From: an uncultured Lachnospiraceae bacterium
GTDB lineage: Bacteria; Bacillota; Clostridia; Lachnospirales; Lachnospiraceae
Reading direction: 5' to 3'
DNA: 57,849 nucleotides
Assembly: GCA_947567595.1 (NCBI GenBank)
Contig: CANOMQ010000026.1
Span: 1 to 57,849 of the forward strand
The notes under the pieces were generated by a model. The model searched no databases. It saw only the letters and a list, made by a program, of their open reading frames with translations, and was not told the DNA's origin. Positions 9,059 to 19,100 of this stretch are shown in pieces (positions within the stretch are counted from its first letter, which is position 1; each line of letters opens with the position of its first letter). A program made the translations under genes and the position numbers.

Positions 9059-10378
9059 ATGGCAAAGGACAAAAAGAAGAAGTCCGCTGAAATTACGGAC
9101 ATTAGTAAAAGTAAGGCAAAGCGCGAGGAGCGCAGGAAGGAAGTCGCAAAAACGAAGAGAAACCGCATCATTTCGCGTGCTATCAGCTTTGCAATTCTTG
9201 GTTTTATAGCAGGTGTTATTATTGTTTTTGTTGGAAAAAACATTTATCTCGCGGCAATCCGCACAACGCCAAGCACGGATATGAGCGCTGGTCTGACTGC
9301 GGACGGTAAGATTGAGGGCATCAATGTTTCCGATGCGCTTACATTGGTGGATTATGATAATATCACGATTTCCGATGAGGACGTCAGCACGGACGAGCAG
9401 GTTCAGGAGGAAATCGACAAGCTTTTGGAAGAGTATAAGGAAATTGATTATGATGTAAGCCTTGAGGTTGCTGACGGCGATGAGGTGAACATTGACTATG
9501 TGGGAACGATTGACGGGGTAGAGTTTGAAGGGGGTAACAGCAACAATGCGGGTTACGACCTTACAATCGGTTCCGGTTCCTTCGTTGATGATTTTGAGCA
9601 GCAGTTGATTGGCTCCCACCCCGGTGATGATGTAACTGTTTATGTTACATTCCCTGACGATTATACTGATGATGCAGTTGCCGGAAAAGATGCGGAGTTT
9701 GCAGTTTCTATCAACGGTATTTACAGGGAGCCTGCGTTTGACGATGCGTTTCTTGAGAAAAACGGCTTGATTACGGACAAGATAACGAATGTGGACGAAT
9801 ACCGTGCATCGATTGCAAAGAATTATTATGAGGACAACCTCAGAAACTTCCTCTCAACTTATATTGTAGAAAACTCAACTGTTAATTTTTACCCGAAGGA
9901 TTATGTAAAAATCACGAAGGCGACGACAAAGGCTAATGATGAAGCAATGGCAAACTATTATAGTCAGATGTTCTCATCATCAGGAATGCAGGCTTCCACA
10001 AACGTATGGGAAATGGCAGGAGAAGATAGCGAGCTTGCTTATGAAAAAGCACTTGTCGGACGTGCGCAGGACGCGGTGAAGGAAGCGATGGTATATCAGG
10101 CTATTTTTGAAAAAGCCGGATTGACAATTGACATGGAAGCTGCAAAGGCTGAAATGAGCGAGACAAACGGTGACGAGAACTACGCAGACAATATGGTTGA
10201 AACATATGGTGAAGGCTATATGGCACAGACCGAAATGCAAGATGCCGTTATGGATTACCTTGTAGACCGTTACAAAAATCCCGACTTAATGCCTAGTGAG
10301 GAAGCAGATCCGGAAATGGATATCACGATGGAAACGGAAGAGAATGCCGAAACCGCTACGGAGACAAGCGCGGAATAA
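9059..10378 (+). CDS. Membrane-anchored FKBP-type peptidyl-prolyl isomerase / trigger-factor-like foldase
   Basis: 439-aa protein. A lysine-rich cytoplasmic tail is followed by one membrane segment (about residues 37-60, SRAISFAILGFIAGVIIVFV). Next comes an FKBP domain (GDEVNIDYVGTIDGVEFEGG, then SGSFVDDFEQQLIGSHPGD and VYVTFPDDY) and a trigger-factor-like helical C-terminal part. FKBPs catalyse prolyl isomerisation; here the domain would face the cell exterior, so it likely folds secreted proteins. The start at 9059 follows GGTAGG; an in-frame ATG at 9014 is possible. The acidic tail ends METEENAETATETSAE. The giant secreted proteins in this window are plausible clients (inference). Confidence 0.85.
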   Translation: MAKDKKKKSAEITDISKSKAKREERRKEVAKTKRNRIISRAISFAILGFIAGVIIVFVGKNIYLAAIRTTPSTDMSAGLTADGKIEGINVSDALTLVDYDNITISDEDVSTDEQVQEEIDKLLEEYKEIDYDVSLEVADGDEVNIDYVGTIDGVEFEGGNSNNAGYDLTIGSGSFVDDFEQQLIGSHPGDDVTVYVTFPDDYTDDAVAGKDAEFAVSINGIYREPAFDDAFLEKNGLITDKITNVDEYRASIAKNYYEDNLRNFLSTYIVENSTVNFYPKDYVKITKATTKANDEAMANYYSQMFSSSGMQASTNVWEMAGEDSELAYEKALVGRAQDAVKEAMVYQAIFEKAGLTIDMEAAKAEMSETNGDENYADNMVETYGEGYMAQTEMQDAVMDYLVDRYKNPDLMPSEEADPEMDITMETEENAETATETSAE

Positions 10379-10393
10379 TATGATATTTATATT

Positions 10394-10434
10394 GAAAAAG
10401 GGAAACGTGTTTATTGCACGATTTCCCTTTTTTT
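10394..10434. terminator. Intrinsic terminator between convergent genes
   Basis: Stem AAAAAGGGAAA-CGTG / (G)CACG-ATTTCCCTTTTT with a short loop and T-tract, lying after the foldase gene and before the convergent LRR gene. Confidence 0.85.
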
Positions 10435-10452
10435 ATACACAAGTATAGGGAT

Positions 10453-11361
10453 TTACCAGTCCAGTTCAAACGCCGAAAACGCGTCTGCTGCCTTTAAATG
10501 CTCGTCCTTATACTTTAGCATGTACGCCTTAATCTCCGCTCCGGCGTCCGCCAAGTCTGTTAAAAATGTATCAAAGTTTTCCTCCGTAATACAGCCCGCG
10601 TCCGCAAACAGCTTATAGTACGCCAAATCATCGGCATGTTCTTCCATGATAATATCCCACGCCTCACGGGAAGCCTTTAGGTAATCCTTTAGCTCCTGCA
10701 CAATCTCCGGCGCAAGCTTACAGGGGTGAAGCAGCCGGAAATACACAATGCGCAGCTTCATCTTGCGCTTTTCGACCGGATAGGATTTAATGTCGTAATC
10801 TTTCCCCTCGTAATCCTCCTCGCCGCACGTCCACAGCTCCTCGAAGCCGTCCAAATCATCAAGCCGGATTAAGTCTATCAGCTTCGCGTCCCAGCGTGTT
10901 ACCCACGGTTCGGTTCCAACCTCCAATGGTTCGAACAGGAAATAGTCGTGCAGCACGGTTACTGCCATTGCAAGCATTCGCGCAAGACCGAGCGTGCGCA
11001 ATTCCTCCTGTTCCCGAATGCAGATTTCCTTTAACCGCAGGCAGCCTAAAAACATCTCTTTTCCCCGTGTCAGCGCGCGGTTTGGTATGGTGATGGTGCG
11101 CAGCCGTTCCGCGTGCGCAAATGCCCAGTCGCCGATTTCCTCCATAGTGTCGGGAAGGCTGATTTCCTTGATGGTCTTGCAGCTTAGGAATGCCTTTTTT
11201 TCAATGGCAATCACAGGTTTTTCGTCAATATACGCGGGAATTTCAACGGTTGCGGCAATGCCGCGGTAGCGCCTGATTACAATGCCGTTTTTGTATGGTG
11301 CATACGCAAGCTGCCCGCCGCCCTTGGGGTTTTCGATGGTCTGCGTTTCCGTGTTGTTCAT
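10453..11361 (-). CDS. Leucine-rich repeat (BspA-like, LRR_5) protein
   Basis: 302-aa protein with no signal peptide, so probably cytoplasmic. Residues about 35-115 hold three or four LRR_5-type repeats (VEIPAYIDEKPVIAIEKKAF, TIKEISLPDTMEEIGDWAFA, LRTITIPNRALTRGKEMFLG), a protein-binding fold. The rest is helical and acidic, with two Asp/Glu-rich stretches around LIRLDDLDGFEELW. The start is taken at ATG 11361; a TTG two codons upstream (11367) sits closer to the AAGGTAG ribosome site and is also possible. It is the last gene of a run with the MoxR and VWA genes and may be their partner or substrate adaptor. That link is inference. Confidence 0.75.
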   Translation of the reverse strand: MNNTETQTIENPKGGGQLAYAPYKNGIVIRRYRGIAATVEIPAYIDEKPVIAIEKKAFLSCKTIKEISLPDTMEEIGDWAFAHAERLRTITIPNRALTRGKEMFLGCLRLKEICIREQEELRTLGLARMLAMAVTVLHDYFLFEPLEVGTEPWVTRWDAKLIDLIRLDDLDGFEELWTCGEEDYEGKDYDIKSYPVEKRKMKLRIVYFRLLHPCKLAPEIVQELKDYLKASREAWDIIMEEHADDLAYYKLFADAGCITEENFDTFLTDLADAGAEIKAYMLKYKDEHLKAADAFSAFELDW

Positions 11362-11421
11362 AAGCAAACATCTACCTTTCCAAATATCAAACTGTATTTT
11401 ATCCTGCTGATTTTATCACTT

Positions 11422-12936
11422 TTACAGCTCAAGTCTGTCGATTTCCTGCATGATGTCGTCCTCGCGTTCGTGGAGCATTAAGTCCTCGTTGTGCTTTGCA
11501 TAGTCGGGACTTCCGTACAAGCCGATAAAACGCGAGCTGTACACGTTGACTGTCAGCTCCGTGACAAGCACAAGCAGCTCATTTCCGTCCATAAACGCGA
11601 CCTCGCTGAACGCGAATACATTATGCAGGCGCGCCTGAATGCGGGCGTTTTCTTCCTTCATCGCCGCGACCTCGCCGTCAAATGCATTTTTCAACATGGC
11701 AAACGGATTTTCGCTTGGGTTGAGCCGCAGCTCTTTTTCGCGCGCCTCAAGGAATTGCATGATTGCGCGGTTCTTCCTTCTGTCCTCGCCGGAAAGCGTT
11801 CCTGCGGAGCGCATGGAGTCAAGCAGCTTCTGTCTTGCCTGCACCTGCGACGCGATGATTTCGCCAATCTCCTTTGTTTCGCCGTTTCCTGCTTTTTCAT
11901 ACAGCGCTTTTATGATTTTGAGCACCTTCATTAGCTCCGCAAGATAATCGGCGGTTTCCAAATTTTCCCGCATTTCGCTCTCAAGCTTATCCAGCAGCAT
12001 TCCGACCAAAGAAAGCCGCTCGTCAAACTTGGCAATGCGGGCGCGCTCTACCTCCTGCGCGGAATTGGTGCCGTTTAAAATGTCTTCTACCTTATAATCC
12101 TTTTTGTACTTATTATAAAGCTCGTAATAGGCTGTAAATTCTTTCACAATCTTTTCATTGTGAAGATACTGCCCGACAAGCGTCTCATCGACCAAAATGC
12201 CCTCCTCCTCACAAAGGAGCATGGTTGCGGACAAATCCTCCCAACCGCGCGCCGTCACGTAGGACTTGCCGCCGACGTTTGTCTCGACGCGGTAAAAATC
12301 GTTTTTCTTCATATCCAAATACGTCGTGACTGCGTTGTGAATGCCCTGCTTTAGGGCGTATTCCTTCCATGTGGGGTAATCCGCCTCGACCTCCACAAGC
12401 TTCATTCTGTCCATTGTCACCACATCGAACTCCCGTACGGACTTGTTGTACTCCGGCGGATTTCCTGCCGTCACAATCACCCAGCCGTCGGGAACCTTAT
12501 GCTTTCCGAAGATTTTATACTGCAAAAACTGGAGCATTGACGGCGCGAGCGTCTCCGACACGCAGTTGATTTCGTCGAGGAACAGGATACCCTCCTCAAT
12601 GCCTGAGCCTTCCATGACCTCATAAATCGAGGCAATAATTTCGCTCATGGTGTACTCGGAAATGTCAAATTCCATGCCCTTGTAGTTTTTGTGCGTGATA
12701 AAGGGAAGTCCGAGCGCGGACTGTCTTGTGTGGTGCGTCATGGAATAGCTGACGAGCGCAATGCCAAGCTCCTGCGCAATCTGCTCCATAATCGCCGTTT
12801 TTCCGATACCGGGCGAGCCCAGCAGGAAAATGGGGCGCTGCCGTACGACAGGAATGCGGTAATCGCCGTATTCGTCCTTTTTCAGATATAATTTTACGGA
12901 ATTTTTAATATGGTTTTTTGCCTGTTTGATATTCAT
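11422..12936 (-). CDS. MoxR-type AAA+ ATPase
   Basis: 504-aa AAA+ protein. Walker A GSPGIGKT (about residues 40-47), Walker B GILFLDEIN and the sensor-1 region VIVTAGNPPEY are intact, followed by an arginine-containing DRMKLVEVEADYP. MoxR ATPases usually work with a VWA-domain protein as chaperones that load cofactors or remodel complexes. Such a partner is encoded immediately upstream in transcription order, 13 bp away. The C-terminal 200 residues are helical, with repeated Glu/Arg, and unlike the classic short MoxR. The ATG follows GGAGGAT. Its client is unknown. Confidence 0.88.
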   Translation of the reverse strand: MNIKQAKNHIKNSVKLYLKKDEYGDYRIPVVRQRPIFLLGSPGIGKTAIMEQIAQELGIALVSYSMTHHTRQSALGLPFITHKNYKGMEFDISEYTMSEIIASIYEVMEGSGIEEGILFLDEINCVSETLAPSMLQFLQYKIFGKHKVPDGWVIVTAGNPPEYNKSVREFDVVTMDRMKLVEVEADYPTWKEYALKQGIHNAVTTYLDMKKNDFYRVETNVGGKSYVTARGWEDLSATMLLCEEEGILVDETLVGQYLHNEKIVKEFTAYYELYNKYKKDYKVEDILNGTNSAQEVERARIAKFDERLSLVGMLLDKLESEMRENLETADYLAELMKVLKIIKALYEKAGNGETKEIGEIIASQVQARQKLLDSMRSAGTLSGEDRRKNRAIMQFLEAREKELRLNPSENPFAMLKNAFDGEVAAMKEENARIQARLHNVFAFSEVAFMDGNELLVLVTELTVNVYSSRFIGLYGSPDYAKHNEDLMLHEREDDIMQEIDRLEL

Positions 12937-12949
12937 GGTAATCCTCCAT

Positions 12950-14281
12950 CTATGTTAAATTATCCTCAAAATTCTCGATTTCCTCCACCGGAAGCACAAG
13001 CTTGATTGCCCACGGCGGAGTTGGCGGCTTTTCGTAGTCGTCCTCCAAAAACACAAACGCCGTGTCATAATTGTAGGGCGGTTTGCGCTCGGGATACACG
13101 CCGTAGCCGTCCGTGAAATAAATGAGTCCCTTTAAATTCTCAAATTCCCCGTTCTCTATCGCATTGTTTACATACGTAAACACAGGGCGAAAGTCCGTAG
13201 AGCCAAAGCCCTCAAGCTGCCCTTCCTTCATAAACGCCTCAAATTCCTCGTCGTTCGTGATTTTCGTGTCACGGCGCACCTCGGAGTCGCACTGGATAAT
13301 GTGGATATTGACCTTGCGGAAAAAGTTTTCACTGCTCTTTAAAATACTGTAGGTTTTGTTCAAAAAGCACTGCACAAGCTCCCCGCGGCATGAGCCGGAG
13401 GTGTCGATTGCGACCACGAACTCCTTGATTTTATTGACGTCCTTATACTCAAGCGGCTCCACAAGCGGCAGGTTTCCATAAAGGGAAAGTCCGTACGTAT
13501 AGTACACATAGTCAAACTCGTCGTCATTGACTTGTATGTCCTCCCCCGACACGCTGAACCGCCGCAGAAAATCGCCGTAATCGTAGGTTTCCTTCGTCGC
13601 CTCCTCAAGGTTTTGCAGAATGCTCTTGTCGTCCGATTTGTCCTCCGAAAAGGATTTCAGCTCTGCCTTAATCCGCTCGCTGAGCTTCTTCCACTGCTCC
13701 TGCGTTATCTCAAGCGTTTCCGCATTCTCTGTGGGCTCCCAGCCCTCGTGAATGTCACGGCGGAACAGATTGGCAAGCTCCAAAAGCTCCGTCGTGCCAA
13801 GACGGTCGTTTTTCAGGCTTCTGTATATGCGCTCCGCAGTCAGTGCGCCTACTTTTTCCCGCCATTCGTCAAGCGTTTCTTTCCGCTCGCGGTCGCCTGT
13901 CACGTCAATGCCCGATATGCCAAGCGAGAGGACTGCATTCTCCACCGCCATATCCGCCGCCACGTCCCAAAGCTCCTGCTCCATGCGCCCGTAGCGGTAG
14001 GAATGGCTGAAAATGCAGTGCAAAAGGATATGAAGGTGCGTCCGGATAATGCTGTTTGGATTTTTTTTGTACAGACGGACGATGGTGCGCGGGTCGTAGT
14101 AGATGACCGCTTCGCCGGGTGCATTGATGTCGCAGCGGATTGCGTCCGTTCCTGCCTGTTCTTTGAGCCTGATGCCTGACAGCGCCGCGTCTAGGAAGCG
14201 CAGGTTTACCAAAATCCGGTCCCTTGACAGGCTCCATATGCGTGATGCTATTTGTGACACTTGTGTCATATTTTCTTCCAT
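12950..14281 (-). CDS. VWA-like domain protein, DUF2201-type (putative metallopeptidase fold)
   Basis: 443-aa protein. The N-terminal part resembles the DUF2201 metallopeptidase-like domain, with a His-rich helix THLHILLHCIFSH. The HExxH glutamate is missing (HILLH), so protease activity is doubtful. The C-terminal half is a VWA fold with the MIDAS motif DTSGS in FVVAIDTSGSCRGELV and the later LEGFGSTDFRPVF and GLIYFTDGYG, which complete the metal site. It is the expected partner of the adjacent MoxR ATPase. It starts at ATG 14281 behind TAGGAG, nine bases after the upstream stop, so it is translated in one operon with the reductase and esterase genes. Confidence 0.82.
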   Translation of the reverse strand: MEENMTQVSQIASRIWSLSRDRILVNLRFLDAALSGIRLKEQAGTDAIRCDINAPGEAVIYYDPRTIVRLYKKNPNSIIRTHLHILLHCIFSHSYRYGRMEQELWDVAADMAVENAVLSLGISGIDVTGDRERKETLDEWREKVGALTAERIYRSLKNDRLGTTELLELANLFRRDIHEGWEPTENAETLEITQEQWKKLSERIKAELKSFSEDKSDDKSILQNLEEATKETYDYGDFLRRFSVSGEDIQVNDDEFDYVYYTYGLSLYGNLPLVEPLEYKDVNKIKEFVVAIDTSGSCRGELVQCFLNKTYSILKSSENFFRKVNIHIIQCDSEVRRDTKITNDEEFEAFMKEGQLEGFGSTDFRPVFTYVNNAIENGEFENLKGLIYFTDGYGVYPERKPPYNYDTAFVFLEDDYEKPPTPPWAIKLVLPVEEIENFEDNLT

Positions 14282-14290
14282 TCCTATCTC

Positions 14291-14881
14291 CTAATAATTC
14301 ACAATCTCCCCACTACAAGCCGCTTCCATAATCGCCTGCACATCTGCGCCGTCTAAGTCAAGCCCTTCGGCGCTCACAAAGTGCGTGTTTTCCACGCCGT
14401 AGAGCCTGCAAATCGCATTTACATATTCAAAGCCGAAATTGCAGTCCCCGATATAGCCGCCGCTGGTCGTGACGTAGTACATGTCGCTGGCGTTTGTCAA
14501 GCCGATTGGCGTGCCGTCCTGCGCGTAGGTGAACGTAATCCCATCCACGCTTGCCAGCTCCAGAAAAATTTTAAGCGATGCCGGAAACGACATGTCCCAG
14601 TAAGGCGCTGCGATGACGAGCATATCCGCGCCTGCGACGGCGTTTGCGTAGTCAAACATCGTGTCGTCGGTCTGCCCTGCTGCTAGAAGCTCGTCGCGCC
14701 GCTGCAGCCGTTCGTAGTTGAGTGGCAGCATGTTTTCCGTCGATAACCGTATTTCTTCTATATGAAATGCCATGTCGTGGCTGTTTGCTTCGCGTATCCG
14801 TTCCAAGAGCTGCTCCGCCAAAGCTAACGTCCTTGAGTCCTTTCCGCGCACACACGCGTTGATAAAAAGTAATGTTGGCAT
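14291..14881 (-). CDS. NAD(P)H-dependent FMN oxidoreductase, flavodoxin-like fold
   Basis: 196-aa protein of the AzoR / NAD(P)H dehydrogenase (quinone) type. It begins MPTLLFINACVRGKDSRT, where the loop after strand 1 binds the FMN phosphate. The motifs ADMLVIAAPYWDMSFPASLK and YYVTTSGGYIGD follow, both typical of the FMN and quinone site. It likely reduces quinones, nitro- or azo-compounds in the cytoplasm. It lies between the SGNH esterase (12-bp gap) and the VWA gene (9-bp gap), clearly in one operon. The reason for this pairing is not evident. Confidence 0.85.
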   Translation of the reverse strand: MPTLLFINACVRGKDSRTLALAEQLLERIREANSHDMAFHIEEIRLSTENMLPLNYERLQRRDELLAAGQTDDTMFDYANAVAGADMLVIAAPYWDMSFPASLKIFLELASVDGITFTYAQDGTPIGLTNASDMYYVTTSGGYIGDCNFGFEYVNAICRLYGVENTHFVSAEGLDLDGADVQAIMEAACSGEIVNY

Positions 14882-14893
14882 ATCGCTCGCTCC

Positions 14894-16012
14894 TTATCTC
14901 AAAATGTCCTTCGGCACCTCCGCCGCCATGCGCTCATACGCTTTCAAGGACGGGTGAAGGTGGTCGCCGCTGTCGTAGCCCTGTGCAAACGCCGCAGGAT
15001 TTGCGCTGTCCCGAAGCGCCTTGTCGAAATCAATGCAGCCCTCCGCCTCATGCGTGGTGCGAATCCACTCGTTGACCTCGTTTCTTAAATCGTTGCGGAA
15101 CGGCTCATATGTCCGCCAGCCGTAAATCGGCAGCAAGGTACCCATATATACCTTCAAGCCGTACTCGTGCGCCCACTCGATGTAGCGTTTCAAGCCGTCA
15201 ATCAGCTCCTGCGCCGTCGGAAGGTCGCTCCACGGGCGAAACGGATTGACCTCCACGCCGACCGGGTGGATAATGTCGTTGATACCGTGCTGGATAATAA
15301 CCGTGTCCGCGCCGCTCACACGCGCCTCGTGCGGGAAGCGGATATCACCCTTTAAGCCGTAGGAGTCGTATGTGATGTTTTCATACTGGCGTAAAATCCT
15401 TGTGCCGCTTGCCGCCTTTCTCACAATTGCAGTATGCTCTATTTTTTCATGAAATAACCGCAGGGACAGGTAATCCGGCCACGCCTGCGACGTAATGCTG
15501 TCGCCGTAGCAGATTACCGCCCTGTTTTCGGCAGATGTGTAAAGCTCCACATCGCTTAGAAAATAAAACCAGTTTGTCTTTCTCGTCAAATCCGCCGGAA
15601 GCGCGCCACACGCCGCATAGTCGCCTACCGTGTAGGTTCCCTTTGACAGCGGTCCGGTTGTCAGCACCGCCGAGCGCATCTGCGTGAAATCGCCTAAATA
15701 AATGCTGATGTTGAAATCCTCGCCGCGCGTCACCGCAAACGCCGTTTCATCGCTCACGCGCGACTCGCCTGCCGGAATGGTGACGCTTGTGCTTCCGTTT
15801 TCAAAGGTTACAGGGACTTTTCCGACGTATACCTTTGTGATTGTCACAGGCTCCGTTCCGCAGAAATTGTCGAGTGTTATTTTTAATTTATCTGCATCAA
15901 ACATCGGACGGATTGGGTAGCGCAAGGTTAAGTCCTTTGCGTAGTTTTCCGGCTTTCTGTCCGCGATGGAAATTGCATTTCCCCATGTGGTTACGTACTT
16001 TTTCTCCTCCAC
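14894..16012 (-). CDS. SGNH/GDSL-family hydrolase (carbohydrate esterase-like)
   Basis: 372-aa two-domain protein. An N-terminal beta-sandwich (about residues 1-150) precedes an SGNH domain. Block I is VICYGDSITSQAWPDY with the nucleophile Ser, block III is IIQHGINDIIHP (G-x-N-D), and block V is GDHLHPS, supplying Asp and His. Related two-domain enzymes remove acetyl groups from plant polysaccharides. No signal peptide is visible, so it may act on imported oligosaccharides. It starts with GTG at 16012, chosen because AGGAGGT lies six bases upstream. It heads the five-gene run 16012-10453. Confidence 0.85.
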   Translation of the reverse strand: MEEKKYVTTWGNAISIADRKPENYAKDLTLRYPIRPMFDADKLKITLDNFCGTEPVTITKVYVGKVPVTFENGSTSVTIPAGESRVSDETAFAVTRGEDFNISIYLGDFTQMRSAVLTTGPLSKGTYTVGDYAACGALPADLTRKTNWFYFLSDVELYTSAENRAVICYGDSITSQAWPDYLSLRLFHEKIEHTAIVRKAASGTRILRQYENITYDSYGLKGDIRFPHEARVSGADTVIIQHGINDIIHPVGVEVNPFRPWSDLPTAQELIDGLKRYIEWAHEYGLKVYMGTLLPIYGWRTYEPFRNDLRNEVNEWIRTTHEAEGCIDFDKALRDSANPAAFAQGYDSGDHLHPSLKAYERMAAEVPKDILR

Positions 16013-16100
16013 TGGCGTACCTCCTGTAGCATTGGCTTTTCAAAATACTTACATAAGTATACCACATATCACCCGTTGGGGGAACTTATTTTCTTTTTTT

Positions 16101-19100
16101 TCACTTTTTTAATGAAGCCTTTTTCCAAAGTACGAGTACCGACACAATGCCCGCCAAAGAAATCAAAGAAAGAACCAGCGCAGCCGCAATGCCGCGTCCA
16201 AAAGGCGCTTGCGAAGGATTGTTGACCAATTGCACAAATTTGTCCGTAGTGACAAGAAAATCGGTTTTCGCGTTTTTTTCATTCTGTAAGGTTCGCACCT
16301 CGTTTCCTGCCGCGTCTGCCGCATTGTATAAAAGCGATACTTCCTCGTCGTGTTCCGCGATGGTAATGGTTGCCGTATCGCCCTCCTGTTCCACCAAGTC
16401 AAAATAATTCCAGCGCCCAAGAACCTCTCCGTCCCCGTTGACAAGCGTAAGCTCCATGTTGGCAAGCTTGAAGTTATCTTCCGCAACGACGCGCACCTCC
16501 TGCGATGACACATTGTAAACCGCATTGTTTTCCACGCCGTCTATCATCACGCGCGGCACGGTGTTGTCAATCGCAAACTGTATCTCCTCACCGTTTTGCC
16601 GAAGCATGTTATTTACCTCATTTCCTGCCCTGTCCTTTGAATAAATGCCAAGACGGTATACGCCCTCTCGCGCGAAATTTTCCCGATAGACTGTATAGGT
16701 GTAGACGTAGCCTGTATCTTCATTTCCTGACACATCTACGCTGTATAATATGGCTTCCTGCGCTGCGTTTTCTCCCTGCGCCGAAGGTCTGCTGCCGCGT
16801 TTTCCATAAAGGATATTTGCGTTGTGGGACAGATACATGGTAAATTCCTCAACCTTGTCCACGTTCATTTCGACAATTTGAATGTCCTCCAAATTGCGGT
16901 AGCAGTTGTAATAGTTTTCCTTTAATTTTGCCAAATCCGCAAGGTCGTATGCAGAGCCACGTCTGTTCAGGGAAAAGCGTACCGCAAGCTCTGAATGATT
17001 TCCCGCAAGGTCAGCGGCGTTTACGGTCAGGTAATAAATATCGTCCGGTTTTGCGTCAAGTCCGTTTAAGGTATAGCAAAAACCGTTGTCCGCAAATGCC
17101 GCCGTGATATCGGCGCTGATGTCAACTGCGGCGCCCTTTCCTGTTGTAAGCATGATGGTTACATGTTCGAAATCGAAATTTGTGTCCTGCACTGTTATGC
17201 TGGGAATTACCGTTCCTGCATTGGCGGAGTTGTCCTCGACACCTGCTATTTCAATCACGGGTTTTGTTGTATCTATGACAAATTCCAACGGCATTTTCGC
17301 CCTGTCCTCATCTGAAATTCCATTTCCTGCCAAGTCCTGATAATCACAGGAAACCGCATATTCTCCCTCTGACAGGCATTCCACTTTTATGACATGCGTG
17401 TCATTTTTGTGCTCCCACGAGCCGACGCTGCCGCCCGGCTGTATGTTGATGTGAAAATCGTCCGCATTAAAATTATGCTCTGTTACTGTAATTGTTACGG
17501 TCTGTTTTTCGTTATAATATCCCTTTTGCGACGCGCCGCTTTCCAGTGCAATTTCGACCTTTGGCTTTGTCTTGTCAATGATAAAAGGCTCTACCCTTTC
17601 TTTTTCCGACTCGTTATCCGCCAAGTCCCTGCACTGCGCTGTCAGCGTGTAGGCTCCGTCCTGCGAAAAATCGATATATGCGTAATGCTGTGTATCATCA
17701 TGCTTCCAGTCGGAAATTGTCGGCATATAATCCGCGCCATTTCTTGTCGCCTTTAGTTTCACAAGTGATGCGTCAAAATTCAACTCTTTTATTGTTATTT
17801 TTGCCCTTCTGTCAGCATTATAGTAGTTTCCGTTCGTCGCGTTTTCATTGTCAAATGTTATCGCAAGCTCCGGCTTTGTCACGTCGATTTTAAGCGCCTG
17901 CGTATCAGTACACAGATTTTCGCAACGGTCTGTTGCGCTCACAGTGATTAATGCGTGGTTTCCCTCATTTGCCTTTGCATCAATTGTTTCTATAATCTGA
18001 AAGCGTTCCGTCTCGCTCAGCAAGCCCTCGGAAACCAATTCCTCCGTACTGGAAAAGAGTGTTTTATCCGAAATGGCAGTTCCTTCATCTGTACCAACTG
18101 CACACGTCACAAGCTTTATTCCGGCGCTGTTTCCGTCATTTGGTGCGTCCTGAATGCTGATTTTTACATTCACGTCTTTATTGAAAAAGCCATGCTTATT
18201 GGCTCCGCTTGGCTCCACTATCAGATTTGTCGTCCCTTCGCCCGACGGCGCCTCATTGTCAACGATAATGCCCCGCGTCCAGCCCTCCGTCATATTGCCT
18301 GCGCCGTCAATTGCCCTGATGTAGAGCAGGCATCTCATATTGGGGGCAATCTCACACCGCTCCGCTGCGTCCGTTGGCTCCTTGTCCTTCCACTCATTCA
18401 CGGTTTTGGCTTTTAAAAGCTTTATGCTTCCCTTTCCACTTATTCCGTACTCCGCCGAAGCCTCGCCCGAAACGCTGTTTTGGTAAAAATGCTCATAGAC
18501 CAGCGTATTCTCATTTCCAATCACCTGCTGCACGCCATCTAAGACTAATTTCAGCCCGGTCGGTTCATGGCAGTCTACCCGATAAGTATACGTATCTGTC
18601 CCGCTCTCGTTTCCCGCCGCGTCCGTAATCCAATAGTCAAGGGTATAAATACCGTCGTCAGACAGCTTTGCCTGCATTTGTGAAAGGTCATCGGAAATGG
18701 TGGTAAAACCGATTGGGGAATTGATTTGGGAGAAATCCGCACGAATTGTCGCTGTTTTATTTTCAGCAAGAGAAGTGACTGCTTCTTTTTCATCGTTTTT
18801 GTTTAGATTGTAATGGATTGTAATTGGCGCGGCATATTCACCGGAACTGACACCTGTGTCATATTTTGGATACGCAAAATCAATGACCGGTGTCCCGGAC
18901 GCCTTGTTATACCACCCATTATGACATTTTTCAAGGTCTGCTCCGCTTTCCGCAATGGGCTCCTTGTCCGCCATTTTCTGCCACAAGAGAATACGCACCT
19001 TTGTATCCGACGCGCTCCTTACGCCGGAGCGTGATACGCCTCTGAAATAATAGTATCCGTTTTGATTGACAGGATTTTCACAATCACCGCCAAGCGAAAG

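Noticed and set aside
8801-9619. 272-codon open frame on the minus strand opposite the foldase gene
   Set aside because: It lies fully antisense to a well-supported FKBP/trigger-factor gene, has no ribosome site and a composition unlike protein.
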